A DNA stretch of 64,000 nt from contig CP172536.1 in NCBI GenBank assembly GCA_044598425.1, positions 1,364,001 to 1,428,000 of the forward strand, given 5' to 3'. Source of the stretch: JAEVLT01 sp044598425 (GTDB taxonomy: Bacteria > Bacillota > Bacilli > Bacillales > Cytobacillaceae). Shown here piece after piece: positions 62,998 through 64,000 of this stretch; the first letter of the stretch is position 1, and each line of letters begins with the position of its first letter. The position numbers and the translations under genes are program-made. Below the pieces are notes generated by a model. The model did no database searches. It saw only the letters and a program-made list of their open reading frames with translations, and had not been told where the DNA came from.

Positions 62998-63696
62998 CTA
63001 TGTCAAGCCAATTTTCCGCAAGTTATCGATAAAAATCGCTAACGAAACTTTTATCATATAATAAACAGATTTGAAGGAGGTAATGCTTGACTCTCCCCCA
63101 AACCTTTCATTCATAATAACAGGGACTTCCGCAATATGGAAATGGTTCCTCAATAAGTAGACGATCGATTCTGGCTCAGGATAATCGTGAGGATATCGAA
63201 TGCTAAATTGTTCAATGACTCTGCGGTTACAGGCTCTAAAACCGGAAGTAGGGTCTGTAATTATTTTTTTCTCCAATAGCTTGATTAAAAAGCTAAAGTA
63301 AGAGATTCCAATTCTTCTCATAAAAGAAGATTGATAGCCTTCCTTTTTTAAGTAACGTGAACCGATTACCAAATCCGCTTTTCCGTCTTTAATTGGATTG
63401 ATGAGGTCGTTTATATAAGAAGGATTATGCTGACCATCGCCATCCACTTGTATGGCGATATCATAGCCATTTTCCCATGCATATTTGTAACCTGTTTGGA
63501 CTGCTCCGCCAATCCCAAGATTACATGGAAGGTCGATGACATTAAATCCAAGCTTTCTGCCCATCTCAGATGTATGGTCTTTAGAACAATCATTTATAAC
63601 GAGAATGTCAACAAAATCAATTTTCTTGAATTGTACTGCAACTTTTTTCAAACCCTCTTCTTCATTAAAAGCAGGAACAATTGCAAGTATTTTCAT
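62998..63696 (-). CDS. Family 2 glycosyltransferase (polyprenyl-phosphate sugar synthase-like)
   Basis: 232 residues. GT-A fold of the DPM1/GtrB type: AIVPAFNEEEGL at the N-terminus, VINDCSKDHT, and the metal motif DGDGQHNP (DxD). The acceptor-side segment SGFRACNRR is also present. No long C-terminal membrane helices, unlike CsbB. The frame is open to 63858, but GGTAAGGAG precedes the ATG at 63696, which gives the normal N-terminus MKILAIVPAFN. First gene of the minus-strand cluster. Confidence 0.9.
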   Translation of the reverse strand: MKILAIVPAFNEEEGLKKVAVQFKKIDFVDILVINDCSKDHTSEMGRKLGFNVIDLPCNLGIGGAVQTGYKYAWENGYDIAIQVDGDGQHNPSYINDLINPIKDGKADLVIGSRYLKKEGYQSSFMRRIGISYFSFLIKLLEKKIITDPTSGFRACNRRVIEQFSIRYPHDYPEPESIVYLLRNHFHIAEVPVIMNERFGGESSITSFKSVYYMIKVSLAIFIDNLRKIGLT

Positions 63697-63910
63697 TATA
63701 TTTTTCTCCTTACCTTGACTGGCTATTTTTTGAGAATATAAAAAAATGAATTCTTTTTCAACCACAGCGCGTAAAAAGTTTATTAAAAGATTGTAAAGAT
63801 GGATGAAATATGTTTCTAAGTTAAAGAATCTATTTCTTCTTTCCATACAATCAATCATAAATTCTACACAAAATTTATTAAAAAAGTCTTAAATTAAAAA
63901 GATAAATTTC
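63697..63910. other. Spacer upstream of the glycosylation cluster
   Basis: AT-rich. It should hold the promoter of the minus-strand cluster, but I found no convincing pair of hexamers. Confidence 0.35.
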
Positions 63911-63994
63911 TTAGATTTTCTGTTTTCTGTAAAAAATGATTTCCAATACAATACTTGCTTCTTCTGGGGTAAACTTTCTTCGAGTCGTTGACAC
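63911..63994 (-). pseudogene. IS3-type OrfA N-terminal fragment
   Basis: Minus-strand GTG at 63994 reads MSTTRRKFTPEEASIVLEI, then diverges and stops at 63911 after 27 codons. RRKFTPEEKxxIVLEIL is the usual start of IS3/IS911 OrfA proteins. The upstream base triplet before it is a stop, so nothing continues beyond the window edge in this frame. Confidence 0.4.
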
Positions 63995-64000
63995 AACTTA

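Noticed and set aside
63697..63858. N-terminal extension of the GT2 protein to 63858
   Set aside because: The extension has no family similarity, and a good ribosome site precedes the ATG at 63696.

Overview
This window is a chromosomal segment of a spore-forming member of the Bacillaceae. The evidence is its gene order and content: polC, the nusA-infB operon, pnp, the dipicolinate synthase genes, spoIIIE, spoVS, cotE and a PAS-type sporulation kinase. AGGAGG-type ribosome sites and frequent GTG/TTG starts fit this too. The species cannot be named from the sequence alone. No rRNA, tRNA or CRISPR array was seen.

Layout. (1) 1-7549: the 3' part of polC, then the translation/transcription operon rimP-nusA-rnpM-rplGA-infB-ylxP-rbfA, with a strong vegetative promoter and a terminator. 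(2) 7550-20763: truB-ribF, rpsO (with leader), pnp, ylxY, mlpA, ymxH, the spoVF operon (dpaA-dpaB) behind a sigma-K-like promoter, and asd-dapG-dapA. Together these last genes give the lysine/diaminopimelate/dipicolinate branch. (3) 20764-24234: an accessory island without host genes. It holds two families of dispersed repeats, a decayed zinc-ribbon gene, a structured-RNA-like element and an intact IS1182-type transposase. (4) 24235-43400: rnjB-tepA-ylzJ, spoIIIE, a frameshifted GntR regulator, a nucleoside ABC transporter operon (nupNOPQ-like), then the conserved ymfF-ymfH-ymfI-ymfJ-ymfK-rodZ-pgsA-cinA row. (5) 43500-53720: recA, interrupted by an ORF-less group I intron, then rny-ymdB-spoVS, a 2-oxoacid:ferredoxin oxidoreductase pair (korAB) and miaB-ricA. 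(6) 53823-58122: cotE, a small kinase-like gene, another repeat copy, aroD and a soluble PAS histidine kinase. The mutS-mutL genes that usually follow cotE in Bacillus are absent. (7) 58222-64000, all on the minus strand: a secreted GH3 N-acetylhexosaminidase, then a membrane cluster of a GT2 glycosyltransferase, a DUF2304 protein, a small EamA/SMR-like protein and a large DUF2142 protein. This resembles a three-component envelope glycosylation system. An IS3 OrfA-like fragment lies at the edge.

The clearest unusual feature is the 338-nt group I intron in recA. Its 5' and 3' splice sites, internal guide (P1), P10 and P7 pairings can all be read directly, and splicing restores a full-length 346-residue RecA. 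Other points worth a look are the matching hairpin element at two repeat-rich loci, the dispersed repeats flanking the IS in inverted orientation, the frameshift in the GntR regulator beside its own palindromic operator, an RNase J2 with a full metal motif, and the minus-strand glycosylation cluster.
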